64,000 nucleotides of DNA from contig NZ_FTNT01000013.1 in the NCBI RefSeq assembly GCF_900156495.1, forward strand, positions 62,001 through 126,000, in the 5' to 3' direction. Of this stretch, positions 16,879 to 24,118 are shown piece after piece. The stretch comes from Williamsia sterculiae. GTDB taxonomy: Bacteria; Actinomycetota; Actinomycetes; Mycobacteriales; Mycobacteriaceae. The stretch's first letter is position 1. The number at the start of each line of letters is the position of its first letter. The notes under the pieces were generated by a model that searched no databases, was not told the DNA's origin, and saw nothing but the letters and a program-made list of their open reading frames with translations. A program made the translations under genes and the position numbers.

Positions 16879-16898
16879 ACCTGAACAAGGGTTCAGGT
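16879..16898. promoter_or_regulatory. 20-bp perfect palindrome upstream of sodA
   Basis: ACCTGAAC-AAGG-GTTCAGGT is an 8-bp perfect inverted repeat with a 4-base centre, 116 bp upstream of sodA and 59 bp after the small membrane gene. The inner 18 bp resemble MerR/SoxR-type operators in size and outline (CCT...AGG). It could also be a short terminator hairpin, but no U-tract follows. Confidence 0.5.
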
Positions 16899-17013
16899 CA
16901 TCTATTGCGCGAATGTTGCATTCACCCTGGGTCTCGTGAACTCTGGATCGTGTCCAACAAGTCGATGACGAGGGAACTCACTGCGCGACGGGTTCCCCAC
17001 GGAGAGGAACAAC

Positions 17014-17643
17014 GTGTCTGAATACACCTTGCCGGATCTGGATTACGACTACGGAGCTCTCGAGCCCCACATCTCCGGCAAGATCATGGAGCTCCACCAC
17101 GACAAGCACCACGCGACCTACGTCAAGGGTGCGAACACCGCGGTCGAGAAGTTCGCCGAGGCGCGCGCGGACGGCACCATCGCCGACAAGGTCTACGGAC
17201 TCTCGGCGACCCTGGCCTTCCACCTCGGTGGCCACACCAACCACTCGATCTTCTGGAAGAACCTCTCGCCGAACGGTGGCGGGGAGCCCGACGGTGACCT
17301 CGCCGCGGCGATCGCCGACCAGTTCGGCAGCTTCGACGCGTTCCAGAAGCACTTCACCGCCGCCGCGACCACGCTGCAGGGCAGCGGATGGGCCGTGCTG
17401 GCATACGACACCATCGGTCAGAACCTGCTGATCTTCCAGCTGACCGACCAGAGCGGCAACATCCCGGCCACGATCATCCCCGTCGTGCTGCTCGACATGT
17501 GGGAGCACGCCTTCTACCTCGACTACCAGAACGTGAAGCCGGATTACGTCAAGGCCTGGTGGAACGTCGTCAATTGGGCCGACGCGGCCGAGCGGTTCGC
17601 CAAGGCGCAGAGCCAGGGCGCCGGACTCGTCGTCCCCGCCTGA
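17014..17643 (+). CDS. sodA: superoxide dismutase (Mn/Fe family)
   Basis: A 209-aa Mn/Fe superoxide dismutase converting superoxide to peroxide and oxygen. The four metal ligands are visible: His in ELHHDKHH, His in [10 protein letters not shown], and Asp plus His in [12 protein letters not shown]. The residue after Asp in QLTDQSG is Gln, where iron-type M. tuberculosis SodA has His (its residue 145), so manganese preference is favoured. The GTG start has GGAGAGG 5-10 bases upstream. There is no signal peptide; mycobacterial homologues are exported without one. A strong hairpin terminator follows at 17677. The downstream neighbours (Rv3847-like gene, cation transporter) are conserved by synteny. 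Confidence 0.96.
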   Translation: MSEYTLPDLDYDYGALEPHISGKIMELHHDKHHATYVKGANTAVEKFAEARADGTIADKVYGLSATLAFHLGGHTNHSIFWKNLSPNGGGEPDGDLAAAIADQFGSFDAFQKHFTAAATTLQGSGWAVLAYDTIGQNLLIFQLTDQSGNIPATIIPVVLLDMWEHAFYLDYQNVKPDYVKAWWNVVNWADAAERFAKAQSQGAGLVVPA

Positions 17644-17676
17644 CCTCGGCGCCGCCGCACGCGGTCGCACCTCATC

Positions 17677-17716
17677 ACGAACGGCGGTCTCCCTCACAGG
17701 GGAGGCCGCCGTTCGT
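17677..17716 (+). terminator. sodA terminator hairpin
   Basis: Arms at 17677-17692 and 17701-17716 form a 16-bp stem with a single G-U wobble and an 8-base loop, 34 bases after the sodA stop. No U-run follows, as is common for actinobacterial terminators. Confidence 0.8.
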
Positions 17717-17758
17717 CGTGTCCGGACCAGCGCACGGTCCGCGGATCGCCGACCCGCC

Positions 17759-17799
17759 GCCGACAACTGCGGCAGATCCGATCTCCCGCAGTTGTCGGC
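17759..17799. repeat. 14-bp inverted repeat in the sodA downstream gap
   Basis: The gap 17644-17983 (340 bp) holds the sodA terminator and this second element. GCCGACAACTGCGG at 17759-17772 is repeated exactly in inverse at 17786-17799 with a 13-base loop. It may be a second terminator, an RNA structure or a dispersed palindromic element; a related dyad sits at 31092-31147. Nothing else was recognised in the gap apart from the ribosome site of the next gene. Confidence 0.6.
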
Positions 17800-17983
17800 C
17801 GTTTCCCGCTGATGCATCGACAGGAGATCGTCAGACCTGCGGGAAGTCGGGTTGTGACGAATGTGCTACGTGCCGGAAACGAGTCTGTTGATCGCCCCGT
17901 CCCACCCCTGCGGTGTCCGATGACCGGAGGCAAGCTGAGGTACTCGGTCCCGACGGGGTCGACAGTCCGCTGCAGGGAGGACC

Positions 17984-18544
17984 ATGAGCACACAGTCTGA
18001 CGGCGGGAGCGGTCCGCGTCCGCGAACGGAGTCCATCGGCCTCACCCCGTTTCACCAGAGCGGCCAGCTCAAGGGAATGCTCATCTGCGGGCGTTGGCCG
18101 GACACCACCCTGGAGTGGACACAGACCCTGGTCGCGTCGGTGCGGATCGCGTGCCGCCCCGGGTTCCTGCGTTCGACCACCGTCTTCGGTGTGCTCGAGG
18201 ACTGTCCCGAGGACAGCGGACCGGATGTCGTCGGGATGATGGTCGCCATCGGCAGCGTCATCGGCGACGGTGTCGTCAAGGCCGGCCGGGCCCTGTCCGG
18301 GCACCCTCCCGCCCTGGTGATGTTGCATCCACCCTCGCACACCCGACCGTCGTTGCCGGAATGTCCCGAGGTCGGGTCGGGCTGTGTGTTGTTGCCGGGG
18401 TTGCCCGAGCTCGGTCTCGAGCACCGTGCCGGATGGGCGGAGGCGGAGGCCGACGGCACCATCATCACCATGCGCAACCAGACCGGGGTGGACCCCAACG
18501 CCGATCCGGACACCGCGGTGTTGGCCATGCTGCTCGCCTCCTGA
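17984..18544 (+). CDS. conserved hypothetical protein (Rv3847-like by position)
   Basis: A 186-aa protein with a Ser/Gly/Arg-rich N-terminal 20 residues and a mixed body: LKGMLICGRWPDTTLEW, VGMMVAIGSVIGDGVVKAGR, and a Cys/Pro-containing middle (PECPEVGSGCVLLPG). It has no signal peptide, transmembrane helix or catalytic motif I recognise. The ATG has GGGAGG 6-7 bases upstream. In mycobacteria a hypothetical gene of similar size (Rv3847) follows sodA, which suggests orthology by position; this is inference. The function is unknown. It is followed by the UPF0016 transporter. Confidence 0.68.
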   Translation: MSTQSDGGSGPRPRTESIGLTPFHQSGQLKGMLICGRWPDTTLEWTQTLVASVRIACRPGFLRSTTVFGVLEDCPEDSGPDVVGMMVAIGSVIGDGVVKAGRALSGHPPALVMLHPPSHTRPSLPECPEVGSGCVLLPGLPELGLEHRAGWAEAEADGTIITMRNQTGVDPNADPDTAVLAMLLAS

Positions 18545-18640
18545 CGGCGCGGCCGAGCAGCGTTTTTCGGCTGCCCCAACTCTCGATGTCCGGGTCGCCG
18601 AGCGCTTCCGTCGCAGCGTTTCCGACAGTTGTGTTCGGTT

Positions 18641-18659
18641 TTAGGGTCGCCTTACTGTC
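18641..18659. promoter_or_regulatory. candidate DtxR-family (IdeR/MntR-type) operator before the UPF0016 gene
   Basis: The sequence beginning TTAGGGTCGCCTTAC at 18641 matches the first 15 positions of the IdeR consensus (TTAGGTTAGSCTWAC) at all but two bases, then decays. It ends 5 bases before the ATG at 18665, where binding would block transcription or initiation. Confidence 0.45.
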
Positions 18660-18664
18660 GAGTC

Positions 18665-19402
18665 ATGTTCACCGCCCTGCTCGTCAGCTTCGGCGTCGTC
18701 TTCGTCGCCGAACTCGGCGACAAGTCACAGCTCATGGCGATGACCTACGCCATCCGCTACCGCTGGTGGGTCGTGCTGTCGGCGATCCTGGCCGCGACCA
18801 CCCTGGTCCACCTGGTCTCGGTGGCTGTCGGTCACTTCCTGGGTCTGTCCATCCCCTCCGATCTGATCTCCGTGGTCGGCGGCATCGCCATGCTCGTGTT
18901 CGCGGTGTGGACCATCCGCGGCGACGACCTCGACGACGGTGAGTCCGACAAGGCCAACCGCGTCGGCGCATCGGTGTTCTTCGCGGTCATGTCGTCGTTC
19001 TTCCTCGCCGAACTCGGCGACAAGACGATGCTGGCCACCATCACGCTGTCCACCGACCACAACTGGGTCGGCGTCTGGTTCGGGTCGACCATCGGCATGG
19101 TCGCCGCCGACGCGCTGGCCATCGTCGTGGGCGCGATACTGGGTCGTAAGCTGCCCGAACGGGTCATCGCCCTGGGTGCCGCCGCGTTGTTCCTCGTGTT
19201 CGGCGTCTGGTTGTTGACCGAGGGCATCCTCACCGCGGGCAGTCCGCTGGTGGCCGGTATCGCCCTGGCCACGGCCGCCGTGGTGCTGATCGGCGGAGCC
19301 TTCTACATCCGCTCGGTGCATCGCCGCCGGGCTCTCGACCAGCAGCGCAAGGATGCCGAACCCGCCTCGATCGGCGCATCACCGAGCGATCGGTCGGTCT
19401 GA
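18665..19402 (+). CDS. UPF0016/GDT1 (TMEM165) family cation transporter
   Basis: A 245-aa membrane protein with the two inverted-repeat signature motifs of this family: AELGDKSQLMA near residue 20 and AELGDKTMLAT near residue 120. Each lies in a three-helix half separated by a short acidic loop (RGDDLDDGESDKANR). Characterised members transport Mn2+ (bacterial MneA) or Ca2+/Mn2+ (yeast Gdt1), usually in exchange for protons. A Mn export or homeostasis role fits the nearby, probably Mn-dependent, SodA. The ATG at 18665 is preferred over an upstream in-frame start because the first helix begins there. A DtxR-family operator candidate overlaps its 5' region. Confidence 0.88.
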   Translation: MFTALLVSFGVVFVAELGDKSQLMAMTYAIRYRWWVVLSAILAATTLVHLVSVAVGHFLGLSIPSDLISVVGGIAMLVFAVWTIRGDDLDDGESDKANRVGASVFFAVMSSFFLAELGDKTMLATITLSTDHNWVGVWFGSTIGMVAADALAIVVGAILGRKLPERVIALGAAALFLVFGVWLLTEGILTAGSPLVAGIALATAAVVLIGGAFYIRSVHRRRALDQQRKDAEPASIGASPSDRSV

Positions 19403-19524
19403 GCGGATCCGGTGCGCGCCCACCTGTCCACCTCCCGCTATGGTCTCCACTGACGCCACAGCGGTCGCATGTCCCCATGCGCTCCTCGCAGCCGGGACAC
19501 GTGCCGCGCGATCAGGGAGAACAG

Positions 19525-20286
19525 ATGGAGATTTCCGGTTCAGCAGTACTCGTCACCGGTGGTGCGTCGGGCCTCGGTGCCGCGACCGCCCAGCGTTTCG
19601 CCGCCGCGGGCGCGACCGTTTTCGCGCTCGACCTCGCCCCATCGATCGAGAAGGCGGGTGAGGTGGAGGGAGTGACCTTCATCGCCACCGACGTGACGTC
19701 GGAATCGGAGGTACAAGCCGCGCTCGACACCATCACCGGCTCGGGCGCACCGTTGCGGGTCGCCGTCAACTGCGCGGGGGTGGGCTGGGCCAGCCGCATC
19801 CTCTCCAAGAAGGGCCCGCACGATCTCGACCTGTTCCGCAAGGTCATCGACATCAACCTGGTGGGCACCTTCAACGTGATGCGGCTGGCGGCGAACACCA
19901 TGCAGTCGCAGGCGACCGTCGACGACAACAATCAGCGCGGTGTCATCATCAATACCGCCTCGGTGGCGGCCTTCGAGGGTCAGATCGGCCAGATCGCCTA
20001 CACCGCCTCCAAGGGTGCCGTGCACGCCATGACCATCTGCGCGGCCCGCGACCTCGCGCAGGTCGGGGTGCGGGTCTGCACCATCGCGCCGGGCACCATC
20101 GAGACCCCGATGCTCGCCGGCATCACCGAGGAGTTCAAGAAGACCCTGGAGGCGGGTATCCCGTTCCCGCAGCGTCTGGGACGTCCCGACGAGTACGCGC
20201 AGCTCGCCGAGTTCATCACCCAGCACGACTACCTCAACGGCGAGACGATCCGGATGGACGGCGCGCTGCGGATGGCCCCGCGCTAG
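19525..20286 (+). CDS. SDR oxidoreductase, 3-hydroxyacyl-CoA dehydrogenase type-2-like
   Basis: A 253-aa short-chain dehydrogenase. It has the cofactor loop TGGASGLGAATA, the Asp after strand 2 (FALDLAP, NAD preference), VNCAGVGW, and the catalytic Tyr-x3-Lys in YTASKGAV. The C-terminus (LGRPDEYAQLAEFI, GETIRMDGALRMAPR) is typical of the HSD17B10-like 3-hydroxyacyl-CoA dehydrogenase subgroup, suggesting a step of beta-oxidation of branched or ordinary acyl-CoAs. The ATG at 19525 has AGGGAGA 6 bases upstream. Its 3' end overlaps the convergent MAB_1171c-type gene by 53 bases. Confidence 0.88.
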   Translation: MEISGSAVLVTGGASGLGAATAQRFAAAGATVFALDLAPSIEKAGEVEGVTFIATDVTSESEVQAALDTITGSGAPLRVAVNCAGVGWASRILSKKGPHDLDLFRKVIDINLVGTFNVMRLAANTMQSQATVDDNNQRGVIINTASVAAFEGQIGQIAYTASKGAVHAMTICAARDLAQVGVRVCTIAPGTIETPMLAGITEEFKKTLEAGIPFPQRLGRPDEYAQLAEFITQHDYLNGETIRMDGALRMAPR

Positions 20287-21487
20287 CGGTCGCGCTCGTC
20301 GACGGGTCCGATGCCGCCCGGTGCCGGCCGGTGTCGGATCCGTCGACCGGGTTCTCGCCACGCGCACGCCGCTCGGCGACGACCCGCGACAGCCGCAACA
20401 GCGGTGCCGCATCACCCTCGATGCCCGGTCCTTCGGCGGCCAGCACCGGCCGGGCCGCACCCGGACCCGCGGTCGCCGCGCGATGCTGGTGCAGGGCGAT
20501 GTCCAGGGCACCGAGTTGCACCTGCGGTGACAGGTCGTCGAAGTCGGCGGGCAGATAGGGGCTGATACGGACCAGTGCGTCGCGGATCTCCACCACCCGT
20601 CGGCGCAGCTGAGCGCTCTGGTTGCCGCGGAAGTCGGGCAGCACCAACGCCGGGAAGTCGGCGGTGAGCAGTTCCCACAGCGGCGTCAGTTCCCGCATCC
20701 GACGCCGGTCTCGCACGCGGTCCCTGGCCGCCACCCGCATCGAGTGCAGCATGGGGAAACACAGGCCGAGGAAGAAGATGGCCAACCCGATGATCTCCAG
20801 TGTGGTCGCCGCGGGGACGAATACCGGCAGGGTCCACCAACTGGTGAAGGAGCCGATCACGAAGGCGGTCTGGACCACCGTGCCCAGCGCCATGACGATC
20901 AGTCCGCAGAACGTGAGTGCCAGCGAGATGCGCAGGTATCCGTCGGCCAGCAGCAGGTAGCGGCGGATCGAGTTCACGCTCGCGAACAGACCGTAGACCA
21001 GGTAGCAGCCCGAGATGACGAAGAACAGCGCGAACCCGAGGTCACGGGTGGTGAACTCGGAGATGTTGGACGAACGAATCGACACCGGAGTCGCGAACAT
21101 GGCGACGTTGAGGCCGATGACCGCCACGACCAGCGGCACGGCTTCCGCGCCGATCTTGCGGCGCTGGGTCTCGTCGGTGCTGTCGCGGAAGAAGAAAAAC
21201 GTGATGACCAGGGCCGCGACCCCGATCGACAGCAGACAGTAATAGGCGATACGCGCCAGCCCCGCGAACAGGTTCGTGTCCACCCAGGCACTGACCGATC
21301 TGCTCGTCACCACGAACGAGATCGTCAGGGCGGCGATGGCGACGGTCATCGCCCACGACTGCAGTCCACCCTCGCCGCGGCGCAGGCGCTCCAGCCGCCA
21401 GCACAGGGCAACCGCGAACAGCACGACCGCGACGACGTTGACGATCCCGACCAGCGCACCGCTGGTGACCGCTCCCGCTACAACCAT
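20234..21487 (-). CDS. MAB_1171c-type polytopic membrane protein (putative transporter/sensor)
   Basis: A 417-aa protein. About seven hydrophobic helices fill residues 5-250, including VVAVVLFAVALCW, AYYCLLSIGVAALVITFFFF and TLEIIGLAIFFLGLCF. A ~165-residue cytoplasmic tail follows, with a conserved-looking WELLTADFPALVLP segment and DALVRISPYLP, as in the MAB_1171c/DUF6545 family. Family members are called putative transporters, but no transport signature is evident; a sensory role is equally possible. Its ATG overlaps the ImmA/IrrE gene by 10 bases. The last ~60 residues are Ala/Ser/Arg-rich and low complexity, and the 3' end runs into the convergent SDR gene. Confidence 0.75.
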   Translation of the reverse strand: MVVAGAVTSGALVGIVNVVAVVLFAVALCWRLERLRRGEGGLQSWAMTVAIAALTISFVVTSRSVSAWVDTNLFAGLARIAYYCLLSIGVAALVITFFFFRDSTDETQRRKIGAEAVPLVVAVIGLNVAMFATPVSIRSSNISEFTTRDLGFALFFVISGCYLVYGLFASVNSIRRYLLLADGYLRISLALTFCGLIVMALGTVVQTAFVIGSFTSWWTLPVFVPAATTLEIIGLAIFFLGLCFPMLHSMRVAARDRVRDRRRMRELTPLWELLTADFPALVLPDFRGNQSAQLRRRVVEIRDALVRISPYLPADFDDLSPQVQLGALDIALHQHRAATAGPGAARPVLAAEGPGIEGDAAPLLRLSRVVAERRARGENPVDGSDTGRHRAASDPSTSATASAGPSAARRPSGSSRR

Positions 21488-21984
21488 CCGCGATGACCTC
21501 CCAACGCGCGTTGCACACCGCGCAGTCCGCGGTGTTGGACGGCGTGTCCGACACCCCGGGTGGCGGTCGCCGCCCAGTCCACGATCTGGGTGGCGAGCAC
21601 CTCGGCCTCCCATTCCCGCTCGTCGGAGTAGCAGGTGCGGCCGAGCGCGGCGTCCGATTCCGCATCGGTGGGAAAGGTCGGGGCCGATGATCCGGGATCC
21701 ACCAGCTGATGCCCTGCCATCAGATGACTGAACTCGTGGACGATGATCTGCTCGCGATGCAGAGGGGTGGTGTTGGCCTGACAGAAGAAGTAATCACCGT
21801 CTTCTGCCGCGAGCCAGATGCCGCTGGGCGCGTCGGCGGGCAACGGGTGATCGAGTATGCGGATGGGACGTCCACGACGGGTACCGTACCGCTCGCACAG
21901 TTGCTCCGCGCTCAGCGGAAGGTCGAGGTGGAGCCCGGCGAGCTCCCGACGGCACAAAGCCCTCAGGGAACGCTCGGATCGCAT
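21478..21984 (-). CDS. ImmA/IrrE family metallo-endopeptidase
   Basis: A 168-aa protein with the zinc-protease helix IIVHEFSHLMAGHQL, whose HExxH (HEFSH) and downstream acidic residues fit the ImmA/IrrE (DUF955) family. These proteases cleave HTH repressors, as in ICEBs1 ImmA and Deinococcus IrrE/DdrO. It also has ICL-type family text near IWLAAEDGDYFFCQANT. It sits between an EspR-like HTH gene (45 bp upstream) and a membrane protein gene (overlapping). The order regulator - protease - membrane protein suggests a signal-controlled proteolytic switch. No phage genes surround it. The substrate is inferred to be the adjacent regulator. Confidence 0.85.
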   Translation of the reverse strand: MRSERSLRALCRRELAGLHLDLPLSAEQLCERYGTRRGRPIRILDHPLPADAPSGIWLAAEDGDYFFCQANTTPLHREQIIVHEFSHLMAGHQLVDPGSSAPTFPTDAESDAALGRTCYSDEREWEAEVLATQIVDWAATATRGVGHAVQHRGLRGVQRALGGHRGWL

Positions 21985-22029
21985 GTCGTCGACAACTCCG
22001 GTGGTCAGGGGCGTGGTGGGGCGGTGGTG

Positions 22030-22617
22030 TCAGGAGTCGTCGCCGCGGAACACCTGGGCTCCGCGGGCGTCGTCCTCTGAGCGCGACGTCGCACCGGACT
22101 CACCCTCGGCCAACAGGTCCGGCGGATCAGCGGGTAGGCCCTGTTGCGTTCGCAGTACCTTGATCAACTCGTTGACCACGCTGACCGAGTCTCCGGACAG
22201 GCCGGCCAGACGGAATGCGGCGAGCTGGACGTTGCTGTCGGCCTGCAACCGCATCAGATCGATCTGGTCGCGGGTACGTTGCGCCGCGCGGTCTTCGAGG
22301 AAGTAGTGCACGTCCACACCGAAGGCCGCCGCGATGCCCTCCACGGTCCGGAACGACGGCGACTTCGCCTTGCCGGACCGGAGCTGCGACAAGTAGGACT
22401 CCCCCAGACGAAAACCTCGCTCGGTGGACCGGGCAGCGATCGCCTTGGCGCTGAAGGCACGACCATTGGGTCCGGGGACGGTGCGGAAGAGCTCTTCCAG
22501 GCGTCGAGCGAAAAGGCCCGGATCCACGGTGGGGCCGTCGGCAGAGATGCGGGTACCGCTCAGCCCCGATTCACCGTCCGAATTGCCGTTTCCCACGCTA
22601 TCGCCTGCATTTCTCAT
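22030..22617 (-). CDS. EspR-like XRE family transcriptional regulator
   Basis: A 195-aa helix-turn-helix protein. The segment FARRLEELFRTVPGPNGRAF, then GFRLGESYLSQLRSGKAKSPS and GIAAAFGVDVHYFLED, aligns well with mycobacterial EspR (Rv3849), which has a nearly identical YLSQLRSG recognition-helix region and a YF dimer region. Position between sodA and the Hns-like gene matches Rv3849. It has a ~30-residue polar N-terminal extension and a longer C-terminal helical domain than EspR. The start is uncertain: ATG at 22617 (chosen) or an in-frame GTG at 22698. It is divergent from the mucin-like gene. EspR is a nucleoid-associated regulator of cell-wall and secretion genes. Confidence 0.78.
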   Translation of the reverse strand: MRNAGDSVGNGNSDGESGLSGTRISADGPTVDPGLFARRLEELFRTVPGPNGRAFSAKAIAARSTERGFRLGESYLSQLRSGKAKSPSFRTVEGIAAAFGVDVHYFLEDRAAQRTRDQIDLMRLQADSNVQLAAFRLAGLSGDSVSVVNELIKVLRTQQGLPADPPDLLAEGESGATSRSEDDARGAQVFRGDDS

Positions 22618-22989
22618 AGCCCGCGCCCCTGGTCCGGTGTACTCGTGGCCCAACCGGCAATCTGCGTCCGGCGAGACGACCGTCACCAAATAGTTCACAC
22701 GAGCACATCACGTCTTGCAACCTGTATATATCAGAAGAACGCCGGTCATCGCCAACGCCCGCGTACATGTCACGAATGATTTCGCCCTCAGCTTAGTGGG
22801 CCGCGTCGCGACACCGGAGTCTGTGCGTGGCGTCACACCGTGTCGCAGGCGGGCGGGCACACCGAGGCTCCTCTTTGCGCTGAGCACGGGATTGTGATGA
22901 CAATCGAGGAGATAACGTCGCGGCGTCTGCCATGACACTCGCGCGACATGCGGTCACCAGTGTGGTGGATCCCGGAGGATTTGCAGCAG
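22618..22989. promoter_or_regulatory. divergent intergenic region, EspR-like and mucin-like genes
   Basis: About 370 bp with an AT-richer patch (22690-22740, including TATATATC) unusual for this GC-rich window. It should carry promoters for both flanking genes. The mucin-like gene has GGAGGA at 22973-22978 ahead of its ATG. No riboswitch or RNA gene was recognised. Confidence 0.4.
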
Positions 22990-24081
22990 ATGAGCCATCG
23001 GTTCGATGACACGAACGTGTCCCAGCGTCGGCGGCGTCGGTTGCGTCGAGTGGTGCTGCCGACGGTGCTGCTCTGGTTGACCTTGCTCGGTGGCGCCGGC
23101 ATGGCGTTGGCCACCCCCGGTGACGCCCCGTCGGGATCGGGATCCGACGCGGGCCCGGGGTCGGGGTCGGTGCACCACGGCTCCTCCGGTCATGGCCGGC
23201 AATCGGACCGATCCGGGACGGACGAGGGCTCGACCTCGAACGAAGGTCCGGGTAGGGCGACGTCCGACGAGACCGGTCAGACGGCTGAGCCCACCTCGAT
23301 GCAGACCAGTGCTCCCCAGACCTCCCAGCCGGATACGTCCCAGCCCGGGACCTCAGAACCCGCGACGTCCCAGCCCGGAACCTCAGAGCCGGCGACCTCG
23401 GTGCCCGGGACCTCGGTGCCCGACACGACGCCCGATACCTCGGATCCCGAGACGACGCCCGACACCTCAGAACCGGCGACCTCCCAGCCCGACACCTCAG
23501 AGCCGGCGACCTCCCAGCCCGACACCAGTACCCCGACGTCGCACAAGCCGACGCACAAACCCACGCACAAGCCGACCTCCGAGACATCGACGTCCTCGGA
23601 GACCACGACGGCCGACCACTCCGGGGGATCGAGCCGCTCCGCGACCCCGACCCCCCACGACCCGCCCTCGTCAGGCGGTGCGGGTCCCGGCGCTCCTCGT
23701 GGTCCGGGTGGGTCCGGACCGGCACGTCCGGCCCCGCCTGCTCCCGCGGCGCCGGGTGGTGCGGTGGCGATGGCGCCCGCCCCCGGCGGCGCGGCACCCG
23801 TCGCCCCCGCACCCGGTGCACCGTCATCCGGTGCCCCCTCGAACAACGCCGCACCATCGCCCGGTGCGGGCGGCGGTGGCGGCGCTCCCGCCCCGGCCGC
23901 GCAGCCCGCCACACCGACACCTGTCGCCCATGCCAGCTGCCTGTTCGGCACCGACGGCCACGGCGGTTGTGTCGGTGGTCAGGTGTTCGCCGACTACCTG
24001 CCCGCCGCCCTGCTCACCATCGGTGCGGCCGCATTGGCCGGCAGCGGCACGTTCCTGCAGGCCGTCCGGGGCACCCGCTGA
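22990..24081 (+). CDS. secreted or surface Thr/Ser/Pro-rich repeat protein
   Basis: A 363-aa protein. A basic N-terminus (QRRRRRLRRV) precedes a hydrophobic signal/anchor helix (residues ~20-39, ending GMALATPGD). A mucin-like Ser/Thr/Pro/Glu region follows with degenerate TSEPATSQPGT-type repeats (about residues 105-190), then KPTHKPTHKPT, a Gly/Pro/Ala-rich stretch, a Cys-containing knot (ASCLFGTDGHGGCVGG), and a C-terminal hydrophobic helix (YLPAALLTIGAAALAGSG) with a short basic tail. The architecture is that of an extended, possibly glycosylated wall or membrane-anchored stalk. There is no sortase LPXTG motif. The function is unknown. It is divergent from the EspR-like regulator, a plausible controller. 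Confidence 0.7.
   Translation: MSHRFDDTNVSQRRRRRLRRVVLPTVLLWLTLLGGAGMALATPGDAPSGSGSDAGPGSGSVHHGSSGHGRQSDRSGTDEGSTSNEGPGRATSDETGQTAEPTSMQTSAPQTSQPDTSQPGTSEPATSQPGTSEPATSVPGTSVPDTTPDTSDPETTPDTSEPATSQPDTSEPATSQPDTSTPTSHKPTHKPTHKPTSETSTSSETTTADHSGGSSRSATPTPHDPPSSGGAGPGAPRGPGGSGPARPAPPAPAAPGGAVAMAPAPGGAAPVAPAPGAPSSGAPSNNAAPSPGAGGGGGAPAPAAQPATPTPVAHASCLFGTDGHGGCVGGQVFADYLPAALLTIGAAALAGSGTFLQAVRGTR
23318..23545 (+). repeat. degenerate coding repeats of the mucin-like gene
   Basis: Tandem 12- to 15-base units encoding TSQPDTSEPAT-like peptides (Thr-Ser-x-Pro). Imperfect units suggest old slippage expansion; length variation between strains is likely. Confidence 0.7.
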
Positions 24082-24118
24082 CCCCCGACGGTCGGTGGAC
24101 CCCGGGTCACGCCCACTG

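Noticed and set aside
18545-18664. yybP-ykoY manganese riboswitch before the UPF0016 gene
   Set aside because: Looked for because it is common there; its conserved loops are not recognisable in the short leader.
20234-22617. Prophage remnant
   Set aside because: ImmA and XRE genes are present but no integrase, structural or replication genes, and the flanks are syntenic core genes.
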